From a bacterium (lineage in GTDB: Bacteria > Patescibacteriota > Minisyncoccia > UBA6257 > Colwellbacteraceae): DNA of 30,080 nt. The stretch spans positions 1-30,080 of the forward strand of contig JAJZPD010000002.1 of NCBI GenBank assembly GCA_021811305.1, given 5' to 3'. Under the pieces are notes generated by a model. It had not been told where the DNA came from, made no database searches, and saw only the letters and a list, made by a program, of their open reading frames with translations. The translations under genes were made by a program, and so were the position numbers. Positions within the stretch are counted from its first letter, which is position 1; each line of letters begins with the position of its first letter. Positions 29,972-30,080 of the stretch are shown piece after piece.

Positions 29972-30080
29972 ATGTTTATACCGTCCTGGAAAAACATATT
30001 AAATAAATTTAGCGGTAAACACCTAATAGTATTAGGTGAGGTTCATGGCATAAAAATTAATATTGAAGTCATTCGAACTT
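29972..30080 (+). CDS. GEVHG-motif protein, 5' part only (cut by window edge)
   Basis: About 36 residues are visible: MFIPSWKNILNKFSGKHLIV, then LGEVHGIKINIEVIRT. The LGEVHG motif after a hydrophobic strand is typical of the TIKI/ChaN/EreA-like superfamily, in which the Glu and His take part in a metal or catalytic site. No Shine-Dalgarno stands out. It starts 7 bp after the hairpin element. Too short for a firm family. Confidence 0.55.
   Translation, partial: MFIPSWKNILNKFSGKHLIVLGEVHGIKINIEVIRT

Overview
The window looks like a chromosome segment from a Candidate Phyla Radiation (Patescibacteria, Parcubacteria-like) bacterium. I base this on gene content, not on a search. It has a reduced type IV secretion block (PrgI, VirB4 and TrbL/VirB6-like proteins), a shortened MurE-type ligase without the usual first domain, a DUF6624-like gene, a C39-like peptidase of a type common in these genomes, many small secreted proteins of unknown role, and AT-rich low-complexity intergenic repeats.

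Layout. 1-7373 (minus strand) is a T4SS-like cluster: TrbL/VirB6-like membrane protein, a Pro/Ala-rich protein, PrgI-family protein, VirB4 ATPase, and a VirB2-like pilin segment fused to an M15-like peptidase domain. The 5' end of a second copy of the pilin gene follows and runs off the left edge. 7387-12819 (mostly minus) holds housekeeping genes: rsmA, a UvrD/PcrA helicase, comM and a DksA/TraR zinc-finger protein, plus one small secreted protein on plus. 13139-14918 (plus) is ruvA and a MurE-like ligase. 14919-16100 is an apparent insert of a GreA-like gene and a thymidylate-kinase-like gene between two diverged copies of the murE 3' end. 16097-22811 is an accessory stretch: small proteins, three related single-pass envelope proteins with an M23/lipoyl-like beta fold, a 40-residue Gly-rich peptide next to a C39-like peptidase, and a large secreted Cys-rich protein. 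23007-28535 returns to housekeeping: beta-CASP RNase-like protein, SLOG/LOG protein, amino acid permease, tRNA-Arg(CCG) and a Kef-type antiporter. 28555-29817 is a compact RiPP locus: a graspetide-type ATP-grasp ligase, a 43-residue precursor-like peptide with a microviridin-like core, and a strong terminator. The right edge has an IS200/IS605-like structured element and the start of a GEVHG-motif gene.

Two expression styles are visible. Several core genes (prgI, trbL-like, rsmA, dksA, ruvA) have a -10 box 6-7 nt before the ATG, so their mRNAs should be leaderless. Several accessory genes (greA-like, 62-residue peptide, Gly-rich peptide, third envelope paralog, graspetide ligase and precursor) instead have strong Shine-Dalgarno sequences and, mostly, strong hairpin terminators.

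Three partial duplications mark recombination: the pilin 5' end (125 bp identical), the murE 3' end (65 of 71 bp) and the tRNA-Arg 3' end (21 bp identical). A family of dispersed intergenic palindromic repeats is present in at least six places.
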